Below, in pieces: positions 8,841 to 17,213 of a stretch of DNA of 64,000 nt (within the stretch, counting starts at the first letter, position 1; each line of letters opens with the position of its first letter). Source of the stretch: Saccharibacillus brassicae (GTDB lineage: Bacteria; Bacillota; Bacilli; Paenibacillales; Paenibacillaceae); contig NZ_CP041217.1 in NCBI RefSeq assembly GCF_006542275.1, positions 4,280,501-4,344,500 of the forward strand, written 5' to 3'. Below the pieces are notes generated by a model that worked only from the letters and a program-made list of their open reading frames with translations, made no database searches and was not told the origin of the DNA. Position numbers and translations under genes: made by a program.

Positions 8841-8924
8841 GAAGCCGAAAGCAGGAAGCCGAAAGCAGGAAGCAGGAAGGTGAAAGAAGGAAGCAGGAAG
8901 GTGAAAGAAGGAAGCAGGAAGCGG
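8841..8924. repeat. Purine-rich short tandem repeats
   Basis: Two exact copies of a 14-base unit (GAAGCCGAAAGCAG; 8841-8854, 8855-8868) run into two exact copies of a 21-base unit starting AGGAAGCAGG (8867-8887, 8888-8908) and a partial third. One strand is nearly all purine. The array lies between the glnA terminator and the 3' end of the reverse chemoreceptor gene and is not part of a credible gene. Confidence 0.9.
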
Positions 8925-8980
8925 AGTCACGGCAAGCGTGCAGGGCAGCCGCCGCACCACGAGCCTCCGCGCGGGGGAGA

Positions 8981-10729
8981 TCAGCCTTCGGTCGCCGATT
9001 TCAGTTCGGCCGACATGCGGTTCAGGTCTTCGATCAGTTCCGAGAACCGGTCGAGCGAAGCCGCGTAGTTTTCGTTCATCTGCGCCACTTTGCCCGCTTC
9101 TTCTTCGGACAGCCGGGACAGGCGGCTGAGTTCTTCCATCGAAGCGTTAACCTGCTGCGTGCCGGCGGAGATCTGTTCCGCGGAGGCGCTCACGCCCTGG
9201 ATTTGCAGCTCCGAGCGTTCGGTCGCTTCGAGAATGTCGCGGAACTGCGCTTCGTTGTCTTTCATCCGGCTCATGCCGTTTTCGACGTCCTGGCTGATCA
9301 GCACCATGTCGCTCGAAGAGCGGCTGATCCGCTGGCGGATGTCCGACACGACCTGTTCGATCTGCTGCACGGCGCCGCCGGTCTCTTCGGACAGCTTGCG
9401 CACTTCCGTTGCGACGACTTCGAAGCCGCGGCCGCGTTCGCCGGCATGCGCCGCTTCGATCGCGGCGTTCAGGGCGAGCAGCTGCGTCTGCGAAGCGACG
9501 TCGCGGATAAAGGCGATGATCGCGGCGATCTGGCTCGACATCGTGTCGAGCTCGGCGATGGACGCGGACGAACGCGACACTTTTTCGCGTATCTCCTGCA
9601 TTTGCGAGATAGACTGCCGGATCGAGTCCGCGCCGACCTGCGATTGCAGCGTCGTCTTTTTGGCCTGCTCGGACACGTCGCCGGTCATTTCCGCGACGTG
9701 CAGAATGCCGTGCGAAATTTCGCCGACGGCGGCGGAACTTTCGATCGTGCCTTTGGACTGCAGCAGCGAGTGATGCGCGATATCGTGCATGGCGGAGACG
9801 ATCCGTCCGTTCATCTCTTTGCTCTGGGCTTGCAGGCTGGACAATTCGGAAGCCATCAGGACGATCTGGTCCGACGTGCTGCCGGCCTGGACCATGATCT
9901 GTTCAAGCTGCTGCTTCTGGCGCAAAATGTCGGTGCTCGCTTCGGCGCGCTTGAACTGGAAATACATGCTGACGAGCAGGCCGATCAGGACGAGCAGATA
10001 GCTGACTTTTTTGAACAGATGGGCCAGGTCGAAGTTGACGTCGTAAGAAGCGTGCGAGAACGACATGAAGCCGAGCTGCGTCAGCGCCGCGGTGATGATG
10101 GACAGCACGAGCCAATGTTCGAAATGGTTTTTTTTCCATAGACCAAGCTTCAAATGACCGAACAGCGCGATCAAGAACAGCACGCCCGGGATCAGTTCCT
10201 GCGGACGCCCGATGAAGCCGCCTTCGACGTACGCTTTCGGAAGCGGCACGAAGATGAAGAATAGGAAGCAGGCCAGCGTCAGCAGCGCGGTGGTGCCGTA
10301 GACGAGCCGTTCCGTGCGGCGGCGTTCGGCGGCCGACGTCTCGCGGCGTGTCCAGAGCAGCCAGGCGAGCACGAGCAGCACGGACAGGAACATCCGGGAA
10401 GCGAGCCAGCTCCACGCGACGAGGGATGAAGAAATAGACGGGAACATATCGGAGAAAAAGGCAGAAGTGACGATGGCATGGTAGCCGTCAAGCAGGGCCG
10501 TGCCGAGAAAGCCGCTGCCGATCAACAGCATGGACGTCCGGTTCTGGGTGTAATAATACACGAGGGCGAGAATGCCGATGAAGGCGGCGAGCATGGTGGC
10601 CATGATCTCCATCGAGGTGTGGAGCATGGTGCTGCCCTGCCAGTTCAGGCTGCGCAGCGGGATTTCGGCCAAAGCCAAAACGAGGAACAGCAGGGCATAA
10701 CCCCAGGCACGTTTGTTGACGGTTTGCAT
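8981..10729 (-). CDS. Methyl-accepting chemotaxis protein with MASE3-type membrane sensor
   Basis: Signal transducer of 582 residues, expected to control CheA-type kinase activity at the membrane. The N-terminal 230 or so residues hold about seven hydrophobic segments in a MASE3-like pattern ([26 protein letters not shown] near 65-90; [29 protein letters not shown] near 215-245). There is no extracellular ligand domain and no clear HAMP. The cytoplasmic half is a coiled coil with the MCP hairpin core ([28 protein letters not shown]). ATG at 10729 follows AAAGGAG. Monocistronic. The ligand is not predictable; MASE3 domains are known in membrane-anchored signalling proteins generally. Confidence 0.85.
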   Translation of the reverse strand: MQTVNKRAWGYALLFLVLALAEIPLRSLNWQGSTMLHTSMEIMATMLAAFIGILALVYYYTQNRTSMLLIGSGFLGTALLDGYHAIVTSAFFSDMFPSISSSLVAWSWLASRMFLSVLLVLAWLLWTRRETSAAERRRTERLVYGTTALLTLACFLFFIFVPLPKAYVEGGFIGRPQELIPGVLFLIALFGHLKLGLWKKNHFEHWLVLSIITAALTQLGFMSFSHASYDVNFDLAHLFKKVSYLLVLIGLLVSMYFQFKRAEASTDILRQKQQLEQIMVQAGSTSDQIVLMASELSSLQAQSKEMNGRIVSAMHDIAHHSLLQSKGTIESSAAVGEISHGILHVAEMTGDVSEQAKKTTLQSQVGADSIRQSISQMQEIREKVSRSSASIAELDTMSSQIAAIIAFIRDVASQTQLLALNAAIEAAHAGERGRGFEVVATEVRKLSEETGGAVQQIEQVVSDIRQRISRSSSDMVLISQDVENGMSRMKDNEAQFRDILEATERSELQIQGVSASAEQISAGTQQVNASMEELSRLSRLSEEEAGKVAQMNENYAASLDRFSELIEDLNRMSAELKSATEG

Positions 10730-10785
10730 GTGAAATCTCCTTTGGTATGAACAAGATAAATGTGAGGTCGCCGTATGGCTCTTGA

Positions 10786-10814
10786 AGTATATAAGCGGCG
10801 GCCGCAAACGTCAA
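10786..10814 (-). promoter_or_regulatory. Chemoreceptor gene sigma-A promoter
   Basis: On the reverse strand TTGACG (10814-10809), 17-base spacer, TATACT (10791-10786), 57 bases before the ATG. No sigma-D motif is seen, unlike many motility genes. Confidence 0.7.
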
Positions 10815-10932
10815 TGATTTTGTCAAATTATTTTGTCCAAAATCAAAAACACGAACGAAGAGCCAATTATGGCAAAAAGCGTACAGGTTGAAAAAAGGAG
10901 TCCGTCACCGCGTTATCGCGTCGGGGTTTTAC

Positions 10933-10961
10933 TTGAAGTAATGTTAGATTGCTGTTATGAT
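10933..10961 (+). promoter_or_regulatory. serC sigma-A promoter
   Basis: TTGAAG (10933-10938), 17-base spacer, TATGAT (10956-10961), 37 bases before the start codon. Confidence 0.7.
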
Positions 10962-10997
10962 TAACCCTAAATTATGGCTTGAGGGGGCTTTCGATTC

Positions 10998-12086
10998 ATG
11001 GGCAAACGGGCTTACAACTTTAACGCGGGACCGGCGGCGCTGCCGCTCGAAGTGCTTGAGCGCGCGCAGGCGGAATTTGTGGAATTTCAGGGAACGGGCA
11101 TGTCGATCATGGAGATGTCCCACCGCGGAGCGGTCTACGAGAGCGTACATAACGAAGCGCAGGAGCGCATCCTGAAGCTGCTCGGCCAGCCGTCCGGCTA
11201 CAAGACGCTGTTCCTGCAGGGCGGAGCCAGCACGCAGTTTGCGATGATTCCGATGAACCTGCTGGCTGCGGGCCGCCAGGCCGGCTACGTCATGAGCGGC
11301 AGCTGGGCTTCCAAAGCGGCCAAGGAAGCGAAGCTGATCGGCGACGTGTACGCCGCCGCTTCGACGGAAGGCGACAAGTTCACGCGCATGCCGGCGCAGG
11401 ACGAGATCGAGATTCGCGAAGACGCGGCGTACGTGCATATCACGTCGAACGAGACGATCGAAGGCGTGCAGTTCGCGCAGTATCCGGACACCGGCAGCGT
11501 GCCGCTCGTCGCGGATCTGTCCAGCGACATCTTCTGCCGTCCGCTCGAGATCGAAAAGTTCGGTATGATCTATGCCGGCGCCCAGAAGAACCTCGGCCCG
11601 TCGGGCGTGACGGTCGTGATCGCGAAGGAAGAGCTGCTGTCGGCCGAAGCGAAGCATATTCCGACCGTGTTCCGCTACAGCACGCATCTGTCGAACAACT
11701 CGCTCTACAACACGCCGCCGTCCTTCTCCATCTATATGGTGAACGAGACGCTGCGCTGGATCGAAGAGCAGGGCGGCCTCGAAGGCGTCGAAGCGAAGAA
11801 CCGCGCCAAAGCGAACCTGCTGTACGACACGATCGACAACAGCGGCGGGTTCTACAGCGGCGTCGCCCAGGCGGGCAGCCGCTCGCTGATGAACGTCACG
11901 TTCCGCCTCGGCTCCGAGGAGCTGGAGAAAGCTTTCGCCAAAGAGAGCGAACAGCAGGGCTTCGTCGGGCTCAAAGGGCACCGCAGCGTCGGCGGCCTGC
12001 GCGCTTCGATCTACAATGCCGTTCCGCACGAGAGCGTCGCGGCGCTGGTCGATTTCATGGGCGATTTCGCCAAACGCAACGGCTGA
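10998..12086 (+). CDS. serC: Phosphoserine aminotransferase
   Basis: PLP enzyme of the phosphorylated serine pathway: 3-phosphohydroxypyruvate plus glutamate to O-phosphoserine. The 362-residue length is normal. Family motifs visible: YNFNAGPAALP at the N-terminus, GTGMSIMEMSHRG, LQGGASTQFAMIPMN, and the PLP-lysine segment YAGAQKNLGPSGVT; the end GLRASIYNAVPHESV is also typical. ATG at 10998 follows GAGGGGG. Own promoter and terminator, so probably monocistronic; serA and serB are not in the window. Confidence 0.97.
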   Translation: MGKRAYNFNAGPAALPLEVLERAQAEFVEFQGTGMSIMEMSHRGAVYESVHNEAQERILKLLGQPSGYKTLFLQGGASTQFAMIPMNLLAAGRQAGYVMSGSWASKAAKEAKLIGDVYAAASTEGDKFTRMPAQDEIEIREDAAYVHITSNETIEGVQFAQYPDTGSVPLVADLSSDIFCRPLEIEKFGMIYAGAQKNLGPSGVTVVIAKEELLSAEAKHIPTVFRYSTHLSNNSLYNTPPSFSIYMVNETLRWIEEQGGLEGVEAKNRAKANLLYDTIDNSGGFYSGVAQAGSRSLMNVTFRLGSEELEKAFAKESEQQGFVGLKGHRSVGGLRASIYNAVPHESVAALVDFMGDFAKRNG

Positions 12087-12152
12087 TTCCGGTTCTTCCC
12101 TTAAGCCGGCGATTCGGGTAATATAGAACCAGAAGAGACGGAAGAGCACGAG

Positions 12153-12189
12153 ACGTAAAAGCCGCCCGACTTTCGGGCGGCTTTTACGT
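12153..12189. terminator. Bidirectional terminator between serC and trmL
   Basis: ACGTAAAAGCCGCCCGA and its exact complement TCGGGCGGCTTTTACGT surround a CTT loop, a 17-base perfect stem with a TTTT tract. Confidence 0.85.
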
Positions 12190-12253
12190 GTGCCTCATTC
12201 CCGGAGCCCGGCGCTGTCCGTCCATTTTCCAGAAACGGAGTGAATCGATCTTT

Positions 12254-12721
12254 ATGCCACTGCACATCGTGCTGGTGGAGCCGGAAATTCCGGCCAACAC
12301 CGGCAATATTTCCAGAACCTGCGCCGCAACGGATACCCATCTGCATCTGGTGCGTCCGCTCGGATTTCGGACCGACGACGCTTCGCTGAAGCGCGCCGGG
12401 CTCGATTACTGGCCGTCCGTCAAGCTGACCTATCACGATTCGTTCGAAGAGCTTCGGGCCGAGCATCCGGAAGGACGCTTTTTCTACGCGACGACCAAGG
12501 CGACGAAGCGTTATAGCGACGTGTCGTTCCGCGACGGCGACTTTCTCGTTTTCGGCAAAGAAACCAAAGGGCTGCCGCCGGAGCTGATCGAGGCGAACCC
12601 GGAGACCGCGATCCGGCTGCCGATGCGCACCGAGCATGTCCGTTCGTTGAACCTGTCCAATTCGGTCGCGATCATGCTGTACGAGGCGCTGCGCCAGCTT
12701 GATTTCCCGGAAATGGAGTAG
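12254..12721 (+). CDS. trmL: tRNA (cytidine/uridine(34)-2'-O)-methyltransferase TrmL
   Basis: SPOUT-class methyltransferase that 2'-O-methylates the wobble base of tRNA-Leu isoacceptors with SAM. At 155 residues it matches the minimal TrmL/YibK size. Motifs: the N-terminal VLVEPEIPANTGNISRTCAA, then LDYW, and the knotted SAM site LVFGKETKGLPPELIE and IRLPMRTEHVRSLNLSNSVAIMLYEA. ATG at 12254 is chosen because homology begins there; its GGAG lies a rather long 13 bases upstream. No promoter is obvious, so expression may depend on a weak promoter beyond the serC terminator. Confidence 0.95.
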   Translation: MPLHIVLVEPEIPANTGNISRTCAATDTHLHLVRPLGFRTDDASLKRAGLDYWPSVKLTYHDSFEELRAEHPEGRFFYATTKATKRYSDVSFRDGDFLVFGKETKGLPPELIEANPETAIRLPMRTEHVRSLNLSNSVAIMLYEALRQLDFPEME

Positions 12722-12857
12722 GGCAAATGGCCAAGAGATTTCCTCTGGCATTAGGTCATTGCCTGATTAGTCAAAAAACCGATAATTAACCAGCCTTTCT
12801 TTTTTTATCCGTAAAGAAGGAATTCTTCTTCGGACCTCGAATATGTATTCTTGGGTT

Positions 12858-12875
12858 TGCAGATTTATTTCTGCA
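12858..12875. repeat. Inverted repeat TGCAGA-N6-TCTGCA upstream of the AbrB-like gene
   Basis: Perfect 6-base arms around TTTATT, 47 bases before the start codon. It could be an operator (autoregulation) or a small leader hairpin; the sequence does not decide. Confidence 0.35.
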
Positions 12876-12922
12876 GGTGGGGCAGAAGCAGCAAACTAAA
12901 AACAGAAGAGGTGTTATCAATT

Positions 12923-13177
12923 ATGAAACCTGCTGGAGTAGTCCGGAAAGTCGACCAATTGGGGCGGATCGTCCTCCCAAAATCGCTGAGAAAAAGATAC
13001 CAAATGAACGAAGGCGATCCGGTCGAAATTTTGGTCCAGGGAGATCATATCATTTTGGAGCGTTACCGCCCGAAATGCGTGTTCTGCGGTTCGATCGAAG
13101 AAGTCAGCGAATTCAGGGACCGGTATATCTGCGGAGCGTGCGTCTCCGAGATGATGCAGATTCCGAAGCACGGCTGA
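12923..13177 (+). CDS. AbrB/SpoVT-family transition-state regulator with a four-cysteine tail
   Basis: An 84-residue DNA-binding protein. The N-terminal half (VVRKVDQLGRIVLPKSLRKRY, residues 6-26) is the swapped-hairpin AbrB domain, with the arginine-rich DNA-contact pattern of B. subtilis AbrB and Abh. The C-terminal half differs: C52-x2-C55 and C70-x2-C73 (CVFCG, CGAC) suggest a small zinc ribbon in place of the AbrB multimerisation domain. ATG at 12923 follows GAAGAGGTG; upstream in-frame codons lack homology. Promoter not clear; strong terminator at 13202. Likely a global regulator of transition or biofilm genes, but the target set is unknown. Confidence 0.88.
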   Translation: MKPAGVVRKVDQLGRIVLPKSLRKRYQMNEGDPVEILVQGDHIILERYRPKCVFCGSIEEVSEFRDRYICGACVSEMMQIPKHG

Positions 13178-13201
13178 ACCCGTTCGAACTCGGCAAGACG
13201 C

Positions 13202-13230
13202 AAAAAAAGAGCCCTTGGGCTCTTTTTTTT
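13202..13230. terminator. Bidirectional terminator between the AbrB-like gene and the NAGPA-type gene
   Basis: AAAAAAAGAGCCC / GGGCTCTTTTTTT with a TT loop; T-runs on both strands serve both convergent genes. Confidence 0.92.
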
Positions 13231-13293
13231 GTCGTTTTTTGGTCGGATACTGAAGTAGGCGGGCAGTAAGCGGGCAGACTCCGGATCGGTCGA

Positions 13294-14358
13294 TCAGTCG
13301 AAAAACAAAAAGCTGGTCGGCACGGGCCGAAGCGTGCCGTCGGACGGATGGTTGACCACGCGCCCGTTCATCACGAGCGAAGACGAACCGCCGCCGTCCA
13401 GGTTATAGGCGTTGACGACGCCGATCTTGTACAGTTGGTCCTGCACTTCTTCGAGCGTCGCGCCGGAGCGGCCGCCTTCGTTATACCCGTCGATCACGAA
13501 GACGATCAGCTGATCGTCTTTGTAGCTGCCGATGATCGTGCGCGGCGCCCGTTTGGGCGCGGCTTTCCATTTGGACGGAATCGGCATCTTCCTGCCGTCC
13601 TTGAGCAGGATCGGCACGAACGAAGCGCCGAACTGCGGCTCCAGCCGGTCAAGCTGTTCCTGCTGGTTGAACTTGCCGCCGATCAGTTTGCCGGATTCGT
13701 TCAAACCGACGAAGTACAGGTCCTTGAAGCTGGACTGGAAGCCGGTGAGGTACTTGCCGTCGACCACGGTCGTGCTGAGCGGGTACCGCTTGCCGTCCTG
13801 GTCGGCGAAACCGCCCGCGTTGATGCCCGCGACGGCTCCGTGCCGCTGGACGGCTCTGAGCGTCGTCTCCGAGCTGCCCAGCGCTTCGCCCGCCAGACTC
13901 ATGCGCATCGCCGCCGGGTCTTTGAGCTTGACCTTCATGGCGTACCCGTTGTACGTCACGGCGTTGACGCGGAACAGCTCGATACGGATCTTGCCGCTGT
14001 CGACCGTCTCGATCGGGCGGCCGAGCTTGGAACGGATCCGCTTGTCGTAGATGCTTTCCGGGCGCTGCGCCTGGATCGAAGCTTTCTGGACGATGGAAGA
14101 CATCGTCCGGGTCGTCTCGTTGTAGAGACTCAGCGTCTTCTGCAGCGAATCGGAAGTGGACTTCGCTTTTTGTTCGGCCGCACCCAGATCCCGGATCAGC
14201 TTGGCGGAAGAAGGATGCAGACTTTTGTCCGTTTTGTAGGAATCGGTATTCAAACGCAGAACGGGTTCGGGCGGAAACAGCAGCAGGCAGAGCATGAGGC
14301 CGATGACCGGCGCGGCCAGCAGCAGGAAGAAGCGGTTCACCCGCTGGACTCTCGTCAT
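13294..14358 (-). CDS. Membrane-anchored phosphodiester glycosidase (NAGPA) domain protein
   Basis: A 354-residue extracytoplasmic protein. One transmembrane anchor lies at about 9-29 (FFLLLAAPVIGLMLCLLLF), followed by a short coiled-coil stretch (about 50-95) and a C-terminal NAGPA/DUF2233 domain (about 125-354). Signatures of the fold are GAVAGINAGGF near 175, the R-T-I-I-G segment near 275, and the nucleotide/sugar-site-like AYNLDGGGSSSLVMNG near 325. Such domains cleave GlcNAc-1-phosphodiesters or related sugar phosphodiesters, so a cell-wall or exopolysaccharide role is plausible. Start overlaps the upstream coiled-coil gene by ATGA, so the two are coupled. Confidence 0.85.
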   Translation of the reverse strand: MTRVQRVNRFFLLLAAPVIGLMLCLLLFPPEPVLRLNTDSYKTDKSLHPSSAKLIRDLGAAEQKAKSTSDSLQKTLSLYNETTRTMSSIVQKASIQAQRPESIYDKRIRSKLGRPIETVDSGKIRIELFRVNAVTYNGYAMKVKLKDPAAMRMSLAGEALGSSETTLRAVQRHGAVAGINAGGFADQDGKRYPLSTTVVDGKYLTGFQSSFKDLYFVGLNESGKLIGGKFNQQEQLDRLEPQFGASFVPILLKDGRKMPIPSKWKAAPKRAPRTIIGSYKDDQLIVFVIDGYNEGGRSGATLEEVQDQLYKIGVVNAYNLDGGGSSSLVMNGRVVNHPSDGTLRPVPTSFLFFD

Positions 14359-14759
14359 TTCAGCAGGTCCATTTTCTTCTGAAGTTCGCTGAGCTTGCTC
14401 TTCACTTCGTTCAGCTGCGTGTACAGCTTGTTGCTGTTATCCGTTTTGTCGTTCGCGTTGTCTTGGGTAAAAGTCAGCAGTTCGTTGAACGAGTCCACCT
14501 TGCCCTGCAGCGCGGCTACCTGCTTGTCCAGCGCGACGAACTGCTGCTCGTAGTCGGCGCGCAGTTCGGCCATCTGGGCCGTCGTCTGGGCCTCCAGAGC
14601 CGCCAGCGTCTGCTCCTGGAGCTTCTGGCTGTACGTATAGGCGGCATAGATGAACAGGGCGATCAGAACGACCCAGAACAGCAGAAACCATCTGGCGGGA
14701 AGTCTGTCCTTTTTCATGCTGCGGGACGGGGTAGAGGCAGGTCCCGTTGAAGCTTTCAT
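14355..14759 (-). CDS. Single-pass membrane protein with extracytoplasmic coiled coil
   Basis: Protein of 134 residues with a short basic cytoplasmic N-terminus, one transmembrane segment (about 24-41; WFLLFWVVLIALFIYAAY) and a heptad-rich region to the end (QEQTLAALEAQ through KSKLSELQKKMDLLK). I recognise no named family. ATG at 14759 is preferred over the in-frame ATG at 14777 because GAGGTG stands five bases before it. It is the first gene of a two-gene reverse operon with the NAGPA-domain protein, and the four-base overlap suggests the two proteins work together at the envelope. A divisome-like or scaffold role is only a guess. Confidence 0.75.
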   Translation of the reverse strand: MKASTGPASTPSRSMKKDRLPARWFLLFWVVLIALFIYAAYTYSQKLQEQTLAALEAQTTAQMAELRADYEQQFVALDKQVAALQGKVDSFNELLTFTQDNANDKTDNSNKLYTQLNEVKSKLSELQKKMDLLK

Positions 14760-14908
14760 TCCATCACCTCGTCGCAAATTTAAAACCTGGGCCCAAGGCC
14801 CGAATTTCAGCTTTCATTTTATCATGCGGGGTTTTATTTCGCAAAAGCCGTTTTATATGTTTTCAACAAAAGTTTTCAATTTTCACACCTAATTCTTCAC
14901 CGTTTTCG

Positions 14909-15616
14909 TTAGCGCTCCGGCCACGCCGCGACGACCGACGCATATTCGTCCAGCGCGGCGATTCCGGCTTCGGTCAGCTTGTAGCGTCCCCGCGACACCC
15001 GCTCGAACCAGCCGTAATGATTGTCTCGCAGCAGCGCCGCCGCTTTGCCGACGCCGGCCGCTTCCTTGAGCATGACGGGCGACGCTTCGCCGAACATCCA
15101 CAGTTGGCGGGCGACTTTGAGCGCGTTTTCCCGGTAGGCCGTCACGATTTTGCGTTTGCTCGAACCGCCGACGTTGTGGTCGCCGCTGCGCGCCTCGAAT
15201 TCCGCCCGCAGCCGCTTGGAGCGCGTGCCCGGTTTTTTGCTCCCTACGGAACCGGCTTCGCACAGCACTTCGACGAACGGGTCTTTGGTCTTGTACAAGG
15301 TGACGGCGATCAGGCCGAGGCCGAGCCGTCCACACAGCAGCGCGATATCGCCAAACCGCTGGTTATGCGCGCCTTTTTTGGTTCGATTGCGTTCGACCGC
15401 CAGGTAGACCCGGCCTCCGGTCCGCTGACGGTCCGCGCCCTGAAGCAGCAGCTCCAGCGTAAACGTCTTTTTGATCTCGACGATCAACGGTTCCGGTTCG
15501 CCGTCGCGGTAGCCCAGCAGGTCGCAGTGGCGGACTTCGCTTTTGACGGAATAGCCCTGCTGCTCGAAAAAGGCTTTGAGCGGCGGATACAGTTCCGTTT
15601 CGTATTTCACGGCCAT
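14909..15616 (-). CDS. DUF2161 protein, predicted PD-(D/E)XK-type nuclease fold
   Basis: Cytoplasmic protein of 235 residues. The N-terminal part has the restriction-endonuclease-like core: E-x9-F near 8-17, CDLLGYRDGE (about 31-40, the active-site Asp) and PLIVEIKK (about 43-50, the E-x-K). The middle has the R-x-N-R-TKKGAHNQRFGD segment typical of DUF2161, and the C-terminus a winged-helix-like region (YGWFERVSRGRYKLTEAG). ATG at 15616 follows AAAGGAG. No restriction-modification or phage genes are nearby, so it appears to be a core-genome protein of unknown substrate. Divergent from the LacI gene. Confidence 0.8.
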   Translation of the reverse strand: MAVKYETELYPPLKAFFEQQGYSVKSEVRHCDLLGYRDGEPEPLIVEIKKTFTLELLLQGADRQRTGGRVYLAVERNRTKKGAHNQRFGDIALLCGRLGLGLIAVTLYKTKDPFVEVLCEAGSVGSKKPGTRSKRLRAEFEARSGDHNVGGSSKRKIVTAYRENALKVARQLWMFGEASPVMLKEAAGVGKAAALLRDNHYGWFERVSRGRYKLTEAGIAALDEYASVVAAWPER

Positions 15617-15697
15617 CTTCTAAGCTCCTTTGACAGGTGGAATTGCGTAAATTCAATATCTCATCATACCGCTAAAACAGTCGGTTGGCAAAAAAGC

Positions 15698-15726
15698 TTG
15701 TCGCGCAACGGACACCTATATATAAT
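15698..15726 (+). promoter_or_regulatory. LacI-family gene sigma-A promoter
   Basis: TTGTCG (15698-15703), 17-base spacer, perfect TATAAT (15721-15726), about 67 bases of leader. Confidence 0.7.
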
Positions 15727-15799
15727 AGAAGAAATAAATATGGTTTTCCGGACGGAGTCTTGCCAAAACGCAAAATCCGGCCGGGAAGGAGGTAAAGCG

Positions 15800-16813
15800 A
15801 TGGCTTCGATTCATGATGTAGCCAAAGAAGCGGGCGTGTCCGTTGCAACCGTTTCCAAGGTCATTAACAATTATCCGGACGTGAGCGATAAAACGCGCAA
15901 AAAAGTAAGCCAAACGATCAAGGATCTCAAATACCATCCGAACGTCGCGGCCAGAGGATTGGTCAAAGGGCGTTCGTGGACGGTCGGCGTGTTCGTCACT
16001 TCGCCGTTCACGAATCCGTTCGTGACGGAACTGCTGGAAGGGATCAAGACGGCGCTCCAGAACAGCGGGTACGACCTCGTGCTGCTATCCACGCGTTTCG
16101 ACGACGACAGTTACTCGTTCGTGGAGCACTGCCTGAGCCGGAACGTGGACGGCGTGGTCGGCTTCGGCGTGGACCGGGACGATCCGCATCTGGAAGAACT
16201 GCTCAAATCGGATATTCCGACCATGTTCGTCGACGCGGATATTCGCGGACCGCGGGCAGGCTACATTACGACCGAGAACAAAGCGGGCACGATGCAGGCG
16301 GTCGCGCATCTGGCCGAACTCGGCCATTCGCGCATCGCGTTCATCTCGGGCGAGCTGGACAATGCGGTCGGCGCCCTGCGCCACGAAGGTTACCTCGAAG
16401 GGATGAAGACGCACAAGCTGAACGTTCCCGAATCGTACGTCAAAGTCAGCGACTATTCGATGGAAGGCGGAACGGTGGCGATGAACGAGCTGATGGAGCT
16501 TAAGGAACGCCCGACGGCCGTCGTCTGCACGTCGGACATGATGGCGATCGGCGCTATCAGCGTTATTCACCGCAGCGGCTTGTCGGTGCCCGAAGACATT
16601 TCCGTCGTCGGCTTCGACAATACGTATTATTCGGAAATTTTCAGCCCGGCGCTGACGACGATCAACCAGAATATTCGCTCGATCGGCTCGCACGCGATCG
16701 AGACGCTGATCACGATGATCGAGAACACGGATTTTCTGCCGCCGGTCGTCACGGAACCTTCGAATCTGGTCGTCCGCTGCACGACGGCCAAGCCGGGCGG
16801 CGCCAAGTCCTGA
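15800..16813 (+). CDS. LacI-family transcriptional regulator
   Basis: Repressor of 337 residues. The N-terminal helix-turn-helix is textbook (IHDVAKEAGVSVATVSKVIN, residues 4-23) with a hinge ending in HPNVAARGLV, followed by a periplasmic-binding-protein-like effector domain (about 60-330; AVAHLAELGHSRIAFISG, GFDNTYYSEIFSPALTTI). ATG at 15800 is set by an excellent AAGGAGGT seven bases upstream; longer reading frames to the left have no homology. It stands 400 bases before the GH2 beta-mannosidase gene, so control of mannoside use is a reasonable inference, but no clear LacI-type operator with a central CG is seen before that gene. Confidence 0.92.
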   Translation: MASIHDVAKEAGVSVATVSKVINNYPDVSDKTRKKVSQTIKDLKYHPNVAARGLVKGRSWTVGVFVTSPFTNPFVTELLEGIKTALQNSGYDLVLLSTRFDDDSYSFVEHCLSRNVDGVVGFGVDRDDPHLEELLKSDIPTMFVDADIRGPRAGYITTENKAGTMQAVAHLAELGHSRIAFISGELDNAVGALRHEGYLEGMKTHKLNVPESYVKVSDYSMEGGTVAMNELMELKERPTAVVCTSDMMAIGAISVIHRSGLSVPEDISVVGFDNTYYSEIFSPALTTINQNIRSIGSHAIETLITMIENTDFLPPVVTEPSNLVVRCTTAKPGGAKS

Positions 16814-16862
16814 TCCGGCAGCGCCGTAAGCGGGAACCGCGGCGCATCCGTCCGTAGTCCCC

Positions 16863-16977
16863 GCGGTTCGAACCGCCGGATCGGTTCGTATCGGATCAGA
16901 GCGAATCGGTTTGGATCAAATCGGTTCGAATCGAATCGAATCGGGTTGAATTGGTCCGGATTGGTTCGGTGGATCGG
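16863..16977. repeat. Degenerate GGTTCGAATCG-type repeat tract
   Basis: About ten imperfect copies of ATCGGTT(C/T)G(A/G)ATC lie head to tail, with several GAATC units in a row near 16928-16945. Copies differ at many positions, so this is an old or drifting simple repeat rather than an active array. Confidence 0.65.
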
Positions 16978-17017
16978 CGAATACCGTTTACCGGAATCGA
17001 TTAATATCGCTTGACTT

Positions 17018-17056
17018 CAAAGACCCTGCCCTTTTGCGGCAGAGTCTTTTTTTATT
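17018..17056 (+). terminator. Terminator after the LacI-family gene
   Basis: GACCCTGCC pairs with GGCAGAGTC (one C:A mismatch) around CTTTTGC, followed by a run of seven T. Confidence 0.8.
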
Positions 17057-17064
17057 TTATCCAT

Positions 17065-17098
17065 ACTAACAAAAATTATTAATTTATATTTTGTTAGT
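17065..17098. promoter_or_regulatory. Inverted repeat ACTAACAAAA-N14-TTTTGTTAGT, candidate operator
   Basis: Perfect 10-base arms in the AT-rich region 116 bases before the GH2 start. Arm centres are 24 bases apart, which suits a dimer binding two major grooves on one face. It does not have the central CG of LacI-family operators, so another regulator (ROK or GntR type, for instance) is equally likely. Confidence 0.45.
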
Positions 17099-17213
17099 GA
17101 TAAAAAATAAAATAAACATAAAAGTTAGATCTTTTATTGAATTTCAGCGCGGGGGATGATACGGTGTGAAGGAGAGTAAAAGCGGTTACACTTTGGCAGG
17201 GGAGGCACCTATT

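Larger units (their letters stand above)
16814..17213. other. Intergenic region between the LacI gene and the GH2 gene
   Basis: The 400 bases hold a degenerate GGTTCGAATCG-like repeat (16863-16977), a terminator (17018-17056), a 10-base inverted repeat (17065-17098) and an AT-rich segment (17040-17145) that probably contains the GH2 promoter, although I cannot assign clear -35 and -10 boxes. No gene is seen. Confidence 0.7.

Noticed and set aside
8841..8924. Considered as a CRISPR-like array.
   Set aside because: Units are 14 and 21 bases, contiguous, without spacers, and no cas genes are present.
14909..15616. The DUF2161 nuclease-fold gene as part of a defence island.
   Set aside because: No methylase, helicase, toxin or phage gene is near; neighbours are ordinary core genes and codon use is like theirs.
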